DNA of 64,000 nt from Myroides sp. 1354 (lineage in GTDB: Bacteria > Bacteroidota > Bacteroidia > Flavobacteriales > Flavobacteriaceae), in assembly GCF_030324495.1 (NCBI RefSeq), contig NZ_JACAGN010000001.1, forward strand, positions 443,838 to 507,837, written 5' to 3'. Below are positions 24,276 to 32,748 of the stretch, in pieces. Within the stretch, counting starts at the first letter, position 1, and each line of letters starts with the position of its first letter. The notes below the pieces were generated by a model. That model was given only the letters and a program-made list of their open reading frames with translations, was not told where the DNA came from and made no database searches. The position numbers and the translations under genes were made by a program.

Positions 24276-25304
24276 TTAAACTTCCATCTCGCCGCAAATT
24301 GGCGTCTCAAAAGCTAATTTAAAATCTTGAACATGGGGTTGAGCTAATAAAAACATCAACTTGGTAATCGCTGCTTCTGTCGTAATATCTTTACCCGAAA
24401 TAACGCCAATCTCTTTTAATTCAGTACTCGTTTCGTATTTCCCCATCATCACACTTCCACTCGAACACTGCGTCACATTGACAATCTTCAGTCCTTTTTG
24501 AGTTGCACAACGCAACGTCTCTAAGAACCAAGGCTCTGTTGGAGCATTTCCCGCACCGTAAGTCTCTAAGATGATTCCCTCTAAATTTGGAATGGCTAAA
24601 ATAGCTTCCAAAACCTGTTGTTGAATCCCCGGAAACAAACGCAAAATCATCACATTGCGCGACATCTTTTTGTGAACGGTCAGCGGCAAAGATAATGGTT
24701 TTTGTAACAATAACGAATGGTTGATGCGCAAATTCACTCCCGATTCTGCCAAATGTGGAACATTGGGAGAGGTAAAGGCATTAAATAGTTCCGCACTGAC
24801 TTTAGAAGTGCGGTTACCGCGGTATAATTTATATTCAAAATACAAGCAAACTTCTTGGATTACGGGCGTGTTATCCTCTTGTAATGCCGCAATTTGAATG
24901 GCTGTAATTAGATTTTCCTTTGCATCCGTGCGCAAATCGCCGATTGGCAGTTGAGATCCCGTCAAGATGACTGGCTTGTGCACATTCTCTAACATAAAAC
25001 TCAAAGCTGATGCAGAATACGACATGGTATCCGATCCGTGTAAAATGACAAATCCATCAAAGCGATCGTAATTGTCTTCTACGATACTCGCCATCTGAAC
25101 CCATAAATCCGGTTGCATATCCGACGAATCAATCGGCACATCAAAGGAATAAGTTTCTATCGCACAATCCAACAAATGCAATTCGGGAATGCGCTCCACC
25201 AATTGATTAAAGTTAAACGCGCGCAAAGCACCCGTTTTAAAGTCTTTAACCATACCGATTGTTCCACCCGTATAGATTAGTAAAATAGAAGGCTTATTGT
25301 TCAT
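24276..25304 (-). CDS. ansA: Type I L-asparaginase
   Basis: 342 residues. Hydrolyses asparagine to aspartate and ammonia in the cytoplasm. Catalytic elements: TGGTIGMVK (T12) and LHGSDTMSYSASALSFML with the second catalytic threonine; the C-terminal VNVTQCSSGSVMMGKYETSTELKEIGVISG is typical of the type I family. The start overlaps the upstream acyltransferase by 11 bases. Transcription likely continues through tRNA-Ser to the terminator at 24153-24180. Confidence 0.95.
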   Translation of the reverse strand: MNNKPSILLIYTGGTIGMVKDFKTGALRAFNFNQLVERIPELHLLDCAIETYSFDVPIDSSDMQPDLWVQMASIVEDNYDRFDGFVILHGSDTMSYSASALSFMLENVHKPVILTGSQLPIGDLRTDAKENLITAIQIAALQEDNTPVIQEVCLYFEYKLYRGNRTSKVSAELFNAFTSPNVPHLAESGVNLRINHSLLLQKPLSLPLTVHKKMSRNVMILRLFPGIQQQVLEAILAIPNLEGIILETYGAGNAPTEPWFLETLRCATQKGLKIVNVTQCSSGSVMMGKYETSTELKEIGVISGKDITTEAAITKLMFLLAQPHVQDFKLAFETPICGEMEV

Positions 25305-26430
25305 CTTGTAACTTTAATTTATTCACTACAGGATTTGCATACATCGCTAAGAAGTTGTCCACCACTTTTTGCTCTTGTTTGTTGACGCGTAGTTCTAAAC
25401 GACGTTCAAACAACTGTTTTTCCTTTTCGCTATAGCGATCGGAGAATTTATCCGTGTTGTTTAGAATGTCATAAGCAATATAATTCGTTGGCCAGAGGTG
25501 ATAATTCGTAATAATCGAGTGATCAATCACCTGAGCTAAGGCTTGTAATTGTTTATTCGGTTTATCTGCAATGGCTTTAATCTGATCTAATTCCGTGTCA
25601 ATCACATCCCCAACGTGAATGTGAATCCCTTTCTTTTGACCAATAATACCACTGTATAAATTGACGAAATCCTCATTTTTCTCTTTAATGTACGTCTCAT
25701 TATTAGCAATCGCTAAGAGCTGTGGCATTTTTAAAGCATCAGTAGGATCGTATTCGTATGAAATAGAAACAGGAACAATTTTTAAATGTTTGAAGTAATC
25801 CATCAAATTTTCCTCTCCTGCGTCCATACCAATCATTTTTAAAACACCGGTATGAGTAGAATCATTGCCATCTTTTGTACGACCTTCACGCTGGGCAATC
25901 CATACGGAACGATTTTCTTCCACAATGAGTTGGTGAATGTATTCTGACATCAAACGAGAACTTTCTAAAAGCTCTCTTGGAGTTAGTTTTCTACGCACTA
26001 AGAAGTTGCGGTTTACTTTAGCTAAAGCCAGTAAAAACGATTTCTGTACTAAGTTGTCCCCAATAGCAGAAGCCGTCATGGTCAAGCCGTGATCCTTTAA
26101 AGTTACATTCAATAAAGATGTATCCATGATAATGTCACGGTGATTAGATATATATAAATAAGCCGTATCTTTTTCCAATTTCTCAAATCCAGAAGTAGAA
26201 AGTCCATTGGAACTTTTTTCTAGAATTCTAAGAATAGAGTAGTAAGCAAAATCTTCTTGAAATTGCTGAATGGAAGTCACTTTACTCAAATCTTCCATCC
26301 ATTGCTGTTCGGTTTTATTTGGAAAAGTAAATCCCATTAACGCTTTGATCATAGGATGTTTAGAGATTTTTTGTAAAACCTCGTTTACTTCGTGATCGTG
26401 ATAATGGCGTATTGAATCAAACTTAGACAT
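25294..26430 (-). CDS. 1-acylglycerol-phosphate acyltransferase-like protein
   Basis: 378 residues, long for PlsC. The acyltransferase block YISNHRDIIMDTSLLN followed by the later VWIAQREGRTKDGNDSTHTGVLKM and VPVSISYEY is characteristic of a Flavobacteriia group annotated as glycerolipid acyltransferases. The HRDIIMD form lacks the exact HX4D spacing of classic PlsC, so activity should be treated with caution. Overlaps ansA by 11 bases; tatD lies upstream on the same strand. Confidence 0.78.
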   Translation of the reverse strand: MSKFDSIRHYHDHEVNEVLQKISKHPMIKALMGFTFPNKTEQQWMEDLSKVTSIQQFQEDFAYYSILRILEKSSNGLSTSGFEKLEKDTAYLYISNHRDIIMDTSLLNVTLKDHGLTMTASAIGDNLVQKSFLLALAKVNRNFLVRRKLTPRELLESSRLMSEYIHQLIVEENRSVWIAQREGRTKDGNDSTHTGVLKMIGMDAGEENLMDYFKHLKIVPVSISYEYDPTDALKMPQLLAIANNETYIKEKNEDFVNLYSGIIGQKKGIHIHVGDVIDTELDQIKAIADKPNKQLQALAQVIDHSIITNYHLWPTNYIAYDILNNTDKFSDRYSEKEKQLFERRLELRVNKQEQKVVDNFLAMYANPVVNKLKLQDEQ

Positions 26431-26483
26431 TAGTGTTTTTAATATTTATGTAAACTTAAATGTTATGTTTCTATGTTTTACAA

Positions 26484-27254
26484 TTATATACCAAATATTG
26501 CTTTTGAATTCGCAGTTGTTTGGTTTGCAATTGTTTCTAACGGAACTTCGTATATTTCAGCTAGCCTTTCAGCAATATTTAAAATATAAGCACTCTCGTT
26601 TCTTTTGCCTCGAAAAGGCACTGGTGCAAGATACGGAGAATCAGTTTCTAATACGATATGCTCTAACGGTATTTTATGTAAAAACTGATCAATTTTTCCG
26701 TTCTTGAAGGTTGCTACACCGCCAATTCCCAATTTGAGATTGTAACGCATCGCTTGGTGTGCTTGTTCTTCTGTTCCTGTGAAGCAGTGAAAAATACCGC
26801 GAAGCTCTTTGCCTTTTTCTAATTCCAAGACTTCAAAAACTTCATCAAAAGCATCTCTACAGTGAATGTTGATGGGCAATTGATATTTCTTAGCCAGTTG
26901 AATTTGCTGCTGAAAAGCTTCTTGCTGGATGGATAATGTGGTTTTATCCCAATATAAATCCACCCCAATTTCCCCAACGGCATAGTATTTCCGACGGGCT
27001 AACTCTTGTTCAACAAAGGCCAATTCTTGTTTATACGTTTCAGGCTTAACATCTGTAGGATGTAAACCCATCATCAAAAAAATGCAATTGGGAAACGCCG
27101 CTTCCAAATCAAACATCGCCTGCGCGTAGCTTGAATCGATAGCAGGTATAAAAAAACGCGTAACTCCATTTGTTATTGCGCGATTTATTGTTTCTTTGCG
27201 ATCTTCCGCAAATGCATCTGAATAGAGATGTGTATGAGTATCGGTAAAAATCAT
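26484..27254 (-). CDS. TatD-family metal-dependent DNase/hydrolase
   Basis: 256 residues. Metal ligands: H7 and H9 in DTHTHLYSDAF, glutamate in VGEIGVDLYWD, histidines in INIHCRDAFDEVF and IFHCFTGT, and aspartate in LETDSPYLAPVPFRGKRNESA. TatD proteins are 3'-5' nucleases on single-stranded DNA/RNA or act in proofreading of D-aminoacyl-tRNA; the exact job here is not shown. First gene of the tatD, acyltransferase, ansA, tRNA-Ser run. A TACTTTTG -7 box lies at 27294-27301 (minus). Confidence 0.93.
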   Translation of the reverse strand: MIFTDTHTHLYSDAFAEDRKETINRAITNGVTRFFIPAIDSSYAQAMFDLEAAFPNCIFLMMGLHPTDVKPETYKQELAFVEQELARRKYYAVGEIGVDLYWDKTTLSIQQEAFQQQIQLAKKYQLPINIHCRDAFDEVFEVLELEKGKELRGIFHCFTGTEEQAHQAMRYNLKLGIGGVATFKNGKIDQFLHKIPLEHIVLETDSPYLAPVPFRGKRNESAYILNIAERLAEIYEVPLETIANQTTANSKAIFGI

Positions 27255-27293
27255 GCTTTGGTAATATTCTACAAAGTAGTATCTTTCAAACTA

Positions 27294-27301
27294 CAAAAGT
27301 A
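27294..27301 (-). promoter_or_regulatory. -7 box for tatD
   Basis: The minus strand reads TACTTTTG, a perfect TAnnTTTG, 39 bp from the start codon of the TatD-type gene. Confidence 0.5.
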
Positions 27302-27334
27302 CCTTATAAAAAGTATTAAAACTAAACTTAATTG

Positions 27335-27772
27335 ATGGAAAACTATAAAGATTGGTTAAAAAAAGAACGCTATAAACAAATTCGCTTTAAAATAGCGCGA
27401 ACAAACCACCTTTTTGTACGTGTAAAAGTAAATGGTGTATGGGGAGATTTTATCTTAGATACAGGGGCTTCAAACAGCTGTATTGACTTTCAAAGTATCG
27501 GCCATTTTAATTTAACTCCTTCGGATTCAGAAACAAGGGCTTCTGGAGCTGGGGCTAATGGGATGCTTACTCAAGTAAGTTACCACAACCATATTCAAAT
27601 GGGACGTTGGAAAAAAGAAGACTTCAATTTCGTTTTGTTGGATTTGAGTCACGTGAATACTGCACTCACAGAATACAAAACCAAAAATGTACACGGAATT
27701 ATAGGGTCTGATGTCTTTGCATTAGGTCAAGCAATTCTCGACTACGGACAACAGACCCTATATGTGAAATAA
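27335..27772 (+). CDS. Retropepsin-like aspartyl protease
   Basis: 145 residues from the ATG at 27335 (the TTG just before it is not needed). One catalytic motif FILDTGASNSC (D42) and the flap-side GIIGSDVF motif show the single-domain clan AA fold, which works as a homodimer. No signal peptide, so probably cytoplasmic. Single-domain aspartyl proteases of this type are common in Bacteroidota, with unknown targets. Convergent with the DUF3109 gene (2-bp gap). Confidence 0.83.
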   Translation: MENYKDWLKKERYKQIRFKIARTNHLFVRVKVNGVWGDFILDTGASNSCIDFQSIGHFNLTPSDSETRASGAGANGMLTQVSYHNHIQMGRWKKEDFNFVLLDLSHVNTALTEYKTKNVHGIIGSDVFALGQAILDYGQQTLYVK

Positions 27773-27774
27773 GT

Positions 27775-28344
27775 TTATTTTTTATAGTATTCTTTGGCAA
27801 CTAATTCCAATTCTTCATACCATTCAGAACCGTATTTACGCGTCAAAGGATCTTTTAAAAATTTATATACCGGAACTTCTAACTCTTTTCCTAAGGCACA
27901 AGCATCACTGCAAATATGCCATTTGTGATAGTTTACTGCGGAAAAAGAAGAATATTCTTTGATTCGAATGGGATATAAGTGACAAGAAATGGGTTTTTTC
28001 CAATCAATTTTCTCTTCTAAATAGGCTTTTTCAATTCCACACAAGGCCATGCCCTTGTCGTAAATAACATAGGCACATTCTCCTCCGTGAATTAAAGGCG
28101 TTTCGTATTCGCCATCTTCTCCAATGATATACGTTCCCTGTTGCTCAATAGCCGCAATGCCTTCTGGACGTAAATAGGGTTTTACTGTTTCGTAAATTTC
28201 ATCTAAAATAGCCGTTTCTTCCTTCTCTACTGGGGCTCCAGCATCTCCATCAATGCAACACTGACCTTTACAAGCCGTTAGGTTGCACACAAATTCTTTT
28301 TCTAATATATCTTCTGATACTAAGGCTTGACCGATTTGAAACAT
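27775..28344 (-). CDS. DUF3109 family protein
   Basis: 189 residues. Cysteine-rich start CNLTACKGQCCIDGD and later HGGECAYVIYDKGMALCGIE, ISCHLYPIR and WHICSDACALG, the eight-or-so cysteine pattern of DUF3109, resembling YkgJ-type zinc/iron-sulfur chelating proteins. Cytoplasmic. A TAATTTTG -7 box lies at 28367-28374 (minus strand). Function unknown; conserved housekeeping-like gene in Bacteroidota. Confidence 0.85.
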   Translation of the reverse strand: MFQIGQALVSEDILEKEFVCNLTACKGQCCIDGDAGAPVEKEETAILDEIYETVKPYLRPEGIAAIEQQGTYIIGEDGEYETPLIHGGECAYVIYDKGMALCGIEKAYLEEKIDWKKPISCHLYPIRIKEYSSFSAVNYHKWHICSDACALGKELEVPVYKFLKDPLTRKYGSEWYEELELVAKEYYKK

Positions 28345-28366
28345 CTTTGTTTATTTTTTGAGGCTA

Positions 28367-28374
28367 CAAAATTA
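28367..28374 (-). promoter_or_regulatory. -7 box for the DUF3109 gene
   Basis: The minus strand reads TAATTTTG, a perfect TAnnTTTG, 23 bp from the ATG. The remainder of the 28345-28653 gap shows no gene or structure I can support. Confidence 0.55.
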
Positions 28375-28653
28375 CAAATCTTTCATGGATATGATCGCTT
28401 TCCAGTTGCTGAACGTCTATTTTATAATGATACTAAATTAACTACTTGATTTATAGAGCATAGTTCAATCGATTTTCCCTGCTTAATAAGAATAGAACCC
28501 AAAGGGGAAAGGGGATTCAAGAAGATTTTGCTTTTTGTTTATGTAGGGGTACTTGGGGAAACATGAAAAAAAAATGATTTCTTAAAAGGGAAAATATTGC
28601 GTGTTTCAAAATTTAAATCGACTTTTAACGTATAAACCAAAGACTAGAAACAA

Positions 28654-29661
28654 ATGAAAAAAATAGCTTTATTGTTTGCCGCGGGATTGACGTTGATTGC
28701 GTGTAAGCAGACACCAAAAGAAGGAGATGCAACAGGGATAGAACAACAAGAAGAGACAACCGCTACTGAAACTACCACAACACCAACGGAAGTGGTCGCT
28801 CTTGATTTGTCAAAGATTCCGTATACAACTGCTGATATTGGAGATTTCCCTTATTTAGCTTTGCCAAAAGGGATTAAAGAACTAAATAAACCTTTATTGA
28901 GGGATTTTGACGTTTGTCTTTTTCCTGTTAATGGGGTGATGACGGAAGTTGAAGGGAAATTGTATAAGGCCAATCTTACGGCAGTAAGTGGAGAACAATT
29001 TTCAGAGCGTTTCTTTAGACGCAGTATGGAGGATTATTTGAAAGCCATTGGGGCGGTTCAAATTTTTAATGGAAGTATTACCCAAGAAGAATACGATCGA
29101 TACAATAAGTTAGATCCACATAAAGGAGATGAAGGGGATATGGGATATGCAGGAGAACCAATTTCGTTTTATGTTATTCGCCATAAAGAACAAGGGGATA
29201 TTTACATTCAGTATGCGGCTAACAACGCAGGAGCGAAGCTGAATGTACTTCAGACAAAGGCTTTTGAACAAACGATGACCAAAATTACAGCGGATGAAAT
29301 TGCGAAATCTTTAGTTGAAACAGGGAAGTCAATTTTGTACATCAACTTCAATCACGATCAATCGACAATCACTGCCGAAGGAGAAGAAGTGGTAAAAGAA
29401 ATTACAGTGGCTTTGCAGAAAGATACCCAATTGACGATAGCCATTGAAGGACATACAGATAATGTTGGAGATGCCACACACAACAAAAAACTTTCTGAGG
29501 CTCGCGCTCAAGCAGTACGTACTGCTTTAATTGAACAAAAAATTGACGCGCATCGTTTGACTGCCCAAGGATTTGGTGCTGAACGCCCTTTAGTAGCAAA
29601 TGATTCTGAAGAAAATAAAGCCAAAAACAGAAGAGTAGAACTGAGAAAAACGAATAAATAG
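28654..29661 (+). CDS. OmpA-family peptidoglycan-binding lipoprotein
   Basis: 335 residues. Lipobox IAC at about residue 17, a low-complexity Thr/Glu linker (about 25-50), a middle domain of unknown type, and a C-terminal OmpA domain (about 225-335): ILYINFNHDQSTITAEGEEVVKEI, IAIEGHTDNVGD, LSEARAQAVRTALIEQKIDAHRLTAQGFGAERPLV and KNRRVELR. The D and R that grip diaminopimelate are present. Anchors the outer membrane to peptidoglycan. Confidence 0.93.
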   Translation: MKKIALLFAAGLTLIACKQTPKEGDATGIEQQEETTATETTTTPTEVVALDLSKIPYTTADIGDFPYLALPKGIKELNKPLLRDFDVCLFPVNGVMTEVEGKLYKANLTAVSGEQFSERFFRRSMEDYLKAIGAVQIFNGSITQEEYDRYNKLDPHKGDEGDMGYAGEPISFYVIRHKEQGDIYIQYAANNAGAKLNVLQTKAFEQTMTKITADEIAKSLVETGKSILYINFNHDQSTITAEGEEVVKEITVALQKDTQLTIAIEGHTDNVGDATHNKKLSEARAQAVRTALIEQKIDAHRLTAQGFGAERPLVANDSEENKAKNRRVELRKTNK

Positions 29662-29668
29662 ACTAAAG

Positions 29669-29691
29669 GCTCCTGCAAAGGAGCTTTTTTT
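29669..29691 (+). terminator. Terminator of the OmpA-family gene
   Basis: GCTCCT-GCAA-AGGAGC followed by seven T, right after the stop codon. Confidence 0.85.
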
Positions 29692-29926
29692 GTGACTGAC
29701 GCTAATAGGATTCTCGTTTATGTTAAAAAGTTCTTTTTGAAGGGCGTTAATTTTAGGTAATATACAGTATAAGAGGAACTAAAGAAAGGAGTAGGAGAAC
29801 AGTAGCTTTGAAAATAGGACTATTCAAGGAGGGAGAAGGAAAGGAGTTAAAAGTTCTCAAAACTGAGGGGTAGAAAGTGAAAACTGCTCTTTTTGTGCGC
29901 TTTAGGATCTCTAGAACAAGGTAAAC

Positions 29927-30229
29927 ATGGGGGCTATTGCGTTGTTAAATTATATAGTAGGAATGTTAAAGAGCTGTCTAGGTGATTTTTATTTTGTACT
30001 TTCGGACGATAGAATTAAAATCTTTTTAGAAATAATGAAAATATTCAGTTACATTATTATTGCATTTGTTGTTGCCTTAATCGTATTAAATATCACAATG
30101 CTTGATTTTAATAACTTATTTCAAGGGGACAGTTTGATTGCTATAATTGGTATTGTAGCATTATTATGCGCAGTTTGTATTCTGTTGATTTACAGAACTT
30201 CAAAGTTGATTGACGAGAAAACAAAATAA
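29927..30229 (+). CDS. Small membrane protein, doubtful
   Basis: 100 residues with two clear hydrophobic helices (FSYIIIAFVVALIVLN and SLIAIIGIVALLCAVCILLIY). A later ATG at 30035 gives a 64-residue form that contains both helices and fits a -7-like TACTTTCG at 29998-30005. No homology recognised. It lies in a decayed region with a neighbouring pseudogene, so it may be a remnant itself. Confidence 0.4.
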   Translation: MGAIALLNYIVGMLKSCLGDFYFVLSDDRIKIFLEIMKIFSYIIIAFVVALIVLNITMLDFNNLFQGDSLIAIIGIVALLCAVCILLIYRTSKLIDEKTK

Positions 30230-30242
30230 GTCACATAGATTG

Positions 30243-30505
30243 ATTTATGTTGTTTTAATTATTGAAGGAGGCGTTTCAGGCGTTTCTTGTACACAAGTTT
30301 TGGGTAGCGCAGCTAAGAAACCTTCATGGAAGGAAAAAATATAGATCGCCTTGTCGCCTAAGGGATTTATGTAGCAGGTACATTAGCGGGACACCGCAGT
30401 CAACTTGCTATTGCAGCTGTTAGTGGTGCTGCTGTTGCAACCGATATCCTTATATAATGGAATGATGGTGTTGAAACACATAGCCATGACAGTATTAGAA
30501 AATAA
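30243..30505 (+). pseudogene. Scar of an FAD-dependent (thioredoxin-reductase-like) oxidoreductase
   Basis: Out of frame pieces of both ends of one gene. N-terminal piece: VVLIIEGGVSGVSCTQVLGSAAKK (dinucleotide-binding GxGxxG-like start). C-terminal piece in another frame: GIYVAGTLAGHRSQLAIAAVSGAAVATDIL, a stop, then WNDGVETHSHDSI. These match the two ends of a Bacteroidota family of small FAD/NAD oxidoreductases; the middle (about 200 residues) is gone. A terminator still follows. Confidence 0.6.
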
Positions 30506-30530
30506 TAATATTAGATCATTTTAGTACCTA

Positions 30531-30557
30531 AAAGACATCCTTTGCGATGTCTTTTTT
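30531..30557 (+). terminator. Terminator behind the oxidoreductase scar
   Basis: AAAGACATC-CTTTGC-GATGTCTTT followed by a T-run at 30551-30558; probably the old terminator of the lost gene. Confidence 0.75.
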
Positions 30558-30558
30558 T

Positions 30559-31014
30559 GTTATCAATTATCAGTTATCAGTTATCAGTTATCAGTTATCA
30601 GTTATCAGTTATCGGATGAAATTTTCTGATTTAAGGCTATATTTTCTTTAATCGATAATCTAGCAAAAAAACAACTGGCAAAAAAGCAAATCTAAAAGGT
30701 TATCAGTTATCAGTTATCGGATAAAATTTTCTGATTTAAGGCTATATTTCCTTTAATCGGTAATCTAGCGAAAATACAACTGGCAAAAAAGCAAATCTAA
30801 AAGGTTATCAGTTATCGGATGAAATTTTCTGATTTAAGGCTATATTTTCTTTAATCGATAATCTAGCGAAAAAACAACTGGCAAAAAAGCAAATCTAAAA
30901 GGTTATCAGTTATCAGTTATCGGATGAAATTTTCTGATTTAAGGCTATATTTCCTTTAATCGGTAATCTAACGAAAATACAACTGGCAAAAAAGCAAATC
31001 TAAAAGGTTATCGG
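30559..31014. repeat. Nested tandem repeat: four 91-bp units separated by GTTATCA heptamers
   Basis: Eight in-phase heptamers (GTTATCA, one ATTATCA, the last GTTATCG) run 30559-30614. Then four long units start at CGGAT near 30613, 30718, 30816 and 30921 (CGG at 31012 marks the end), with lengths 105, 98, 105 and 91, that is 91 plus 2, 1, 2 and 0 heptamers. Units 1 and 3 share TTTTCTTTAATCGATAATC and units 2 and 4 share TTTCCTTTAATCGGTAATC, so a two-unit block has itself been duplicated. No coding frame or stem structure explains it. Confidence 0.85.
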
Positions 31015-31021
31015 CTTACAA

Positions 31022-31062
31022 AAAAAGGGCAAGAAGCATCCAAAATGCTTCTTGCCCTTTTT
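31022..31062. terminator. Strong bidirectional terminator
   Basis: AAAAAGGGCAAGAAGCAT (31022-31039) pairs perfectly with ATGCTTCTTGCCCTTTTT (31045-31062); loop CCAAA. Confidence 0.9.
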
Positions 31063-31113
31063 GCATTACGATAAAAATTCAATTATAAAGTAGAAGGCCT
31101 ATAAAACGGCGAA

Positions 31114-31497
31114 CTATCTTTCACCCGCTTTAGGGTCTGCACCATATTCATTTGATCCTGCTGTGCCTTCAATACAAGCGAAATAAAGCAGAACTAAAGC
31201 ACCGATTCCAGTTAATAATAACAGCATCCACCAACCACTTTTTCCAGTGTCATGTAAACGACGCGCTAAAAGCCCTAAGGAAGGTAATAAAACGGCTAAG
31301 CTGTAAATATAGCCTGTAAACCCAATTCCCATTGTATTAAGTATGGAATCTACAATACCTAAAACAATGGAGATAATTATACTCACTAAGGTAAATGTCC
31401 AGTATTCTTTACGTCTTACTCTTCCGTTGAAATCAGTATAGTGATTTTTTAAAATATTGATAAAGTTGTCTTTTAAAGTAGTAAAATTCAGTTCCAT
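31114..31497 (-). CDS. DUF805 membrane protein
   Basis: 127 residues. The conserved start FTTLKDNFINILKNHYTDFNGRVRRKEYWTF, four hydrophobic helices and the LARRLHDTGKSGWWMLL motif define DUF805, a small integral inner-membrane family of unknown function. Stands alone. Confidence 0.93.
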   Translation of the reverse strand: MELNFTTLKDNFINILKNHYTDFNGRVRRKEYWTFTLVSIIISIVLGIVDSILNTMGIGFTGYIYSLAVLLPSLGLLARRLHDTGKSGWWMLLLLTGIGALVLLYFACIEGTAGSNEYGADPKAGER

Positions 31498-31779
31498 TTT
31501 TCTTTTTTTTATGTTTTCAGAGAACGAATGTAAAATTCTTTCTTCAAATCATCCTAAAAAGAACGGAAAGTTCACTATAAATGGGGAGATAGTTTTACGG
31601 TGAATGGTGAATAGTAAACCGTTGAAATGCTCTGATAAGTAAAACTGCTCTTGAATGAAAAGAAGTAGACAGTTAATGCATCCACCACATCACAAAAAAG
31701 CAAAAACACAAAAAGTTGTTTTCGATTAAAAGAGCATACATTCTTTAGTTAGAAAATTCACTTCTCTCTTCTCTCCATT

Positions 31780-32745
31780 TTATTCATACACCAAACCTAC
31801 ATTGTCAATCCACAAACGGCTATTTTCGTTACCGATATAGGCACCGCCATTACTAGAAGAGAATTGTACAATCAGATGGGTAACAGGGTCGCTAGCATTG
31901 CCCCAACCTTCTTCGATTATGGGAGTCATTTTTCCTTTGCTGTTTCGCGTGTAATCCGTGAATTCACCCGTACGTAGGGCCATTTCCTTTTGGTATATTG
32001 CTTGATTGCGGATATCTCCATAGTTGATTTTTAGTTGGAAATTGTTTTTCCATTCTTTTTCTGTAGAAGATAAGTTAAGCCAAGCCGTTCCCACGCGTTT
32101 TGCATGTACTTTTCCGTCTTTGTCTTCCCATCTATTTTGCAATAAAATGCGAATCTCAGCCTTGTCTTTTTGGTTCAAAACCGTTCCTTTTCCCATACCG
32201 TTTACTCGACTAGACGTACCCCCAGTCGTTACCTTATAATCAAATTGCAAGGCTTTCGGTTTTTGGGTAAAGGGGATTCCCGTTACGAGTTTACTCTGTG
32301 GGTTTTTGGTGTCAGTAATAGGTTCTATCATTTCACCCAAGAAAATAGTACCACTAGCCAAAACATTGATATTGAGCACTCCTAATACCTTGACACGTTC
32401 AATCTTGGTTTCAAGACGTGCTGCATAACCACTTCCTCTTTTTTCTGGAAAAACCGTCACGCTGCCCTTGGTGATTCCACTAACAACAGCCAATACAGAG
32501 GAGGTAGCCCAAGGAGAACGCGTGTTTTTATAAGGCGTATTGTCTTTCAACGTATCTTTGGTGTCGTTAATCGAATAGAGGTAACGCATATTTCCCCCAA
32601 TCAAAAGAGATTCCTTAATCTCTCGCACTTGCCATTGGTTCATGTTGCCAAAAGGAAGTAATTCAAAACGCTCCTTTTGTGCCCAAAGACTCGTGGATAA
32701 CAAAAGGACAGCCATCATAGGGATCATTCGCAAATAAGTCTTCAT
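31780..32745 (-). CDS. PCMD-domain exported protein
   Basis: 321 residues with a signal peptide (MKTYLRMIPMMAVLLLSTSLWAQ). The rest follows the PCMD (putative carbohydrate-metabolism domain) pattern: SLLIGGNMRYLY, NTRSPWATSSVL, SGYAARLETKI, LGEMIEP, GIPFTQKPKALQFDYKV and the C-terminal HLIVQFSSSNGGAYIGNENSRLWIDNVGLVYE. Probably a beta-sandwich at the cell surface. Third gene of an operon, 4 bases behind the phosphoethanolamine transferase. Confidence 0.82.
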   Translation of the reverse strand: MKTYLRMIPMMAVLLLSTSLWAQKERFELLPFGNMNQWQVREIKESLLIGGNMRYLYSINDTKDTLKDNTPYKNTRSPWATSSVLAVVSGITKGSVTVFPEKRGSGYAARLETKIERVKVLGVLNINVLASGTIFLGEMIEPITDTKNPQSKLVTGIPFTQKPKALQFDYKVTTGGTSSRVNGMGKGTVLNQKDKAEIRILLQNRWEDKDGKVHAKRVGTAWLNLSSTEKEWKNNFQLKINYGDIRNQAIYQKEMALRTGEFTDYTRNSKGKMTPIIEEGWGNASDPVTHLIVQFSSSNGGAYIGNENSRLWIDNVGLVYE

Positions 32746-32748
32746 ATT

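Noticed and set aside
30559..31014. CRISPR array
   Set aside because: Every unit is nearly identical, with no unique spacers and with multiples of a heptamer between units; no cas genes are near.
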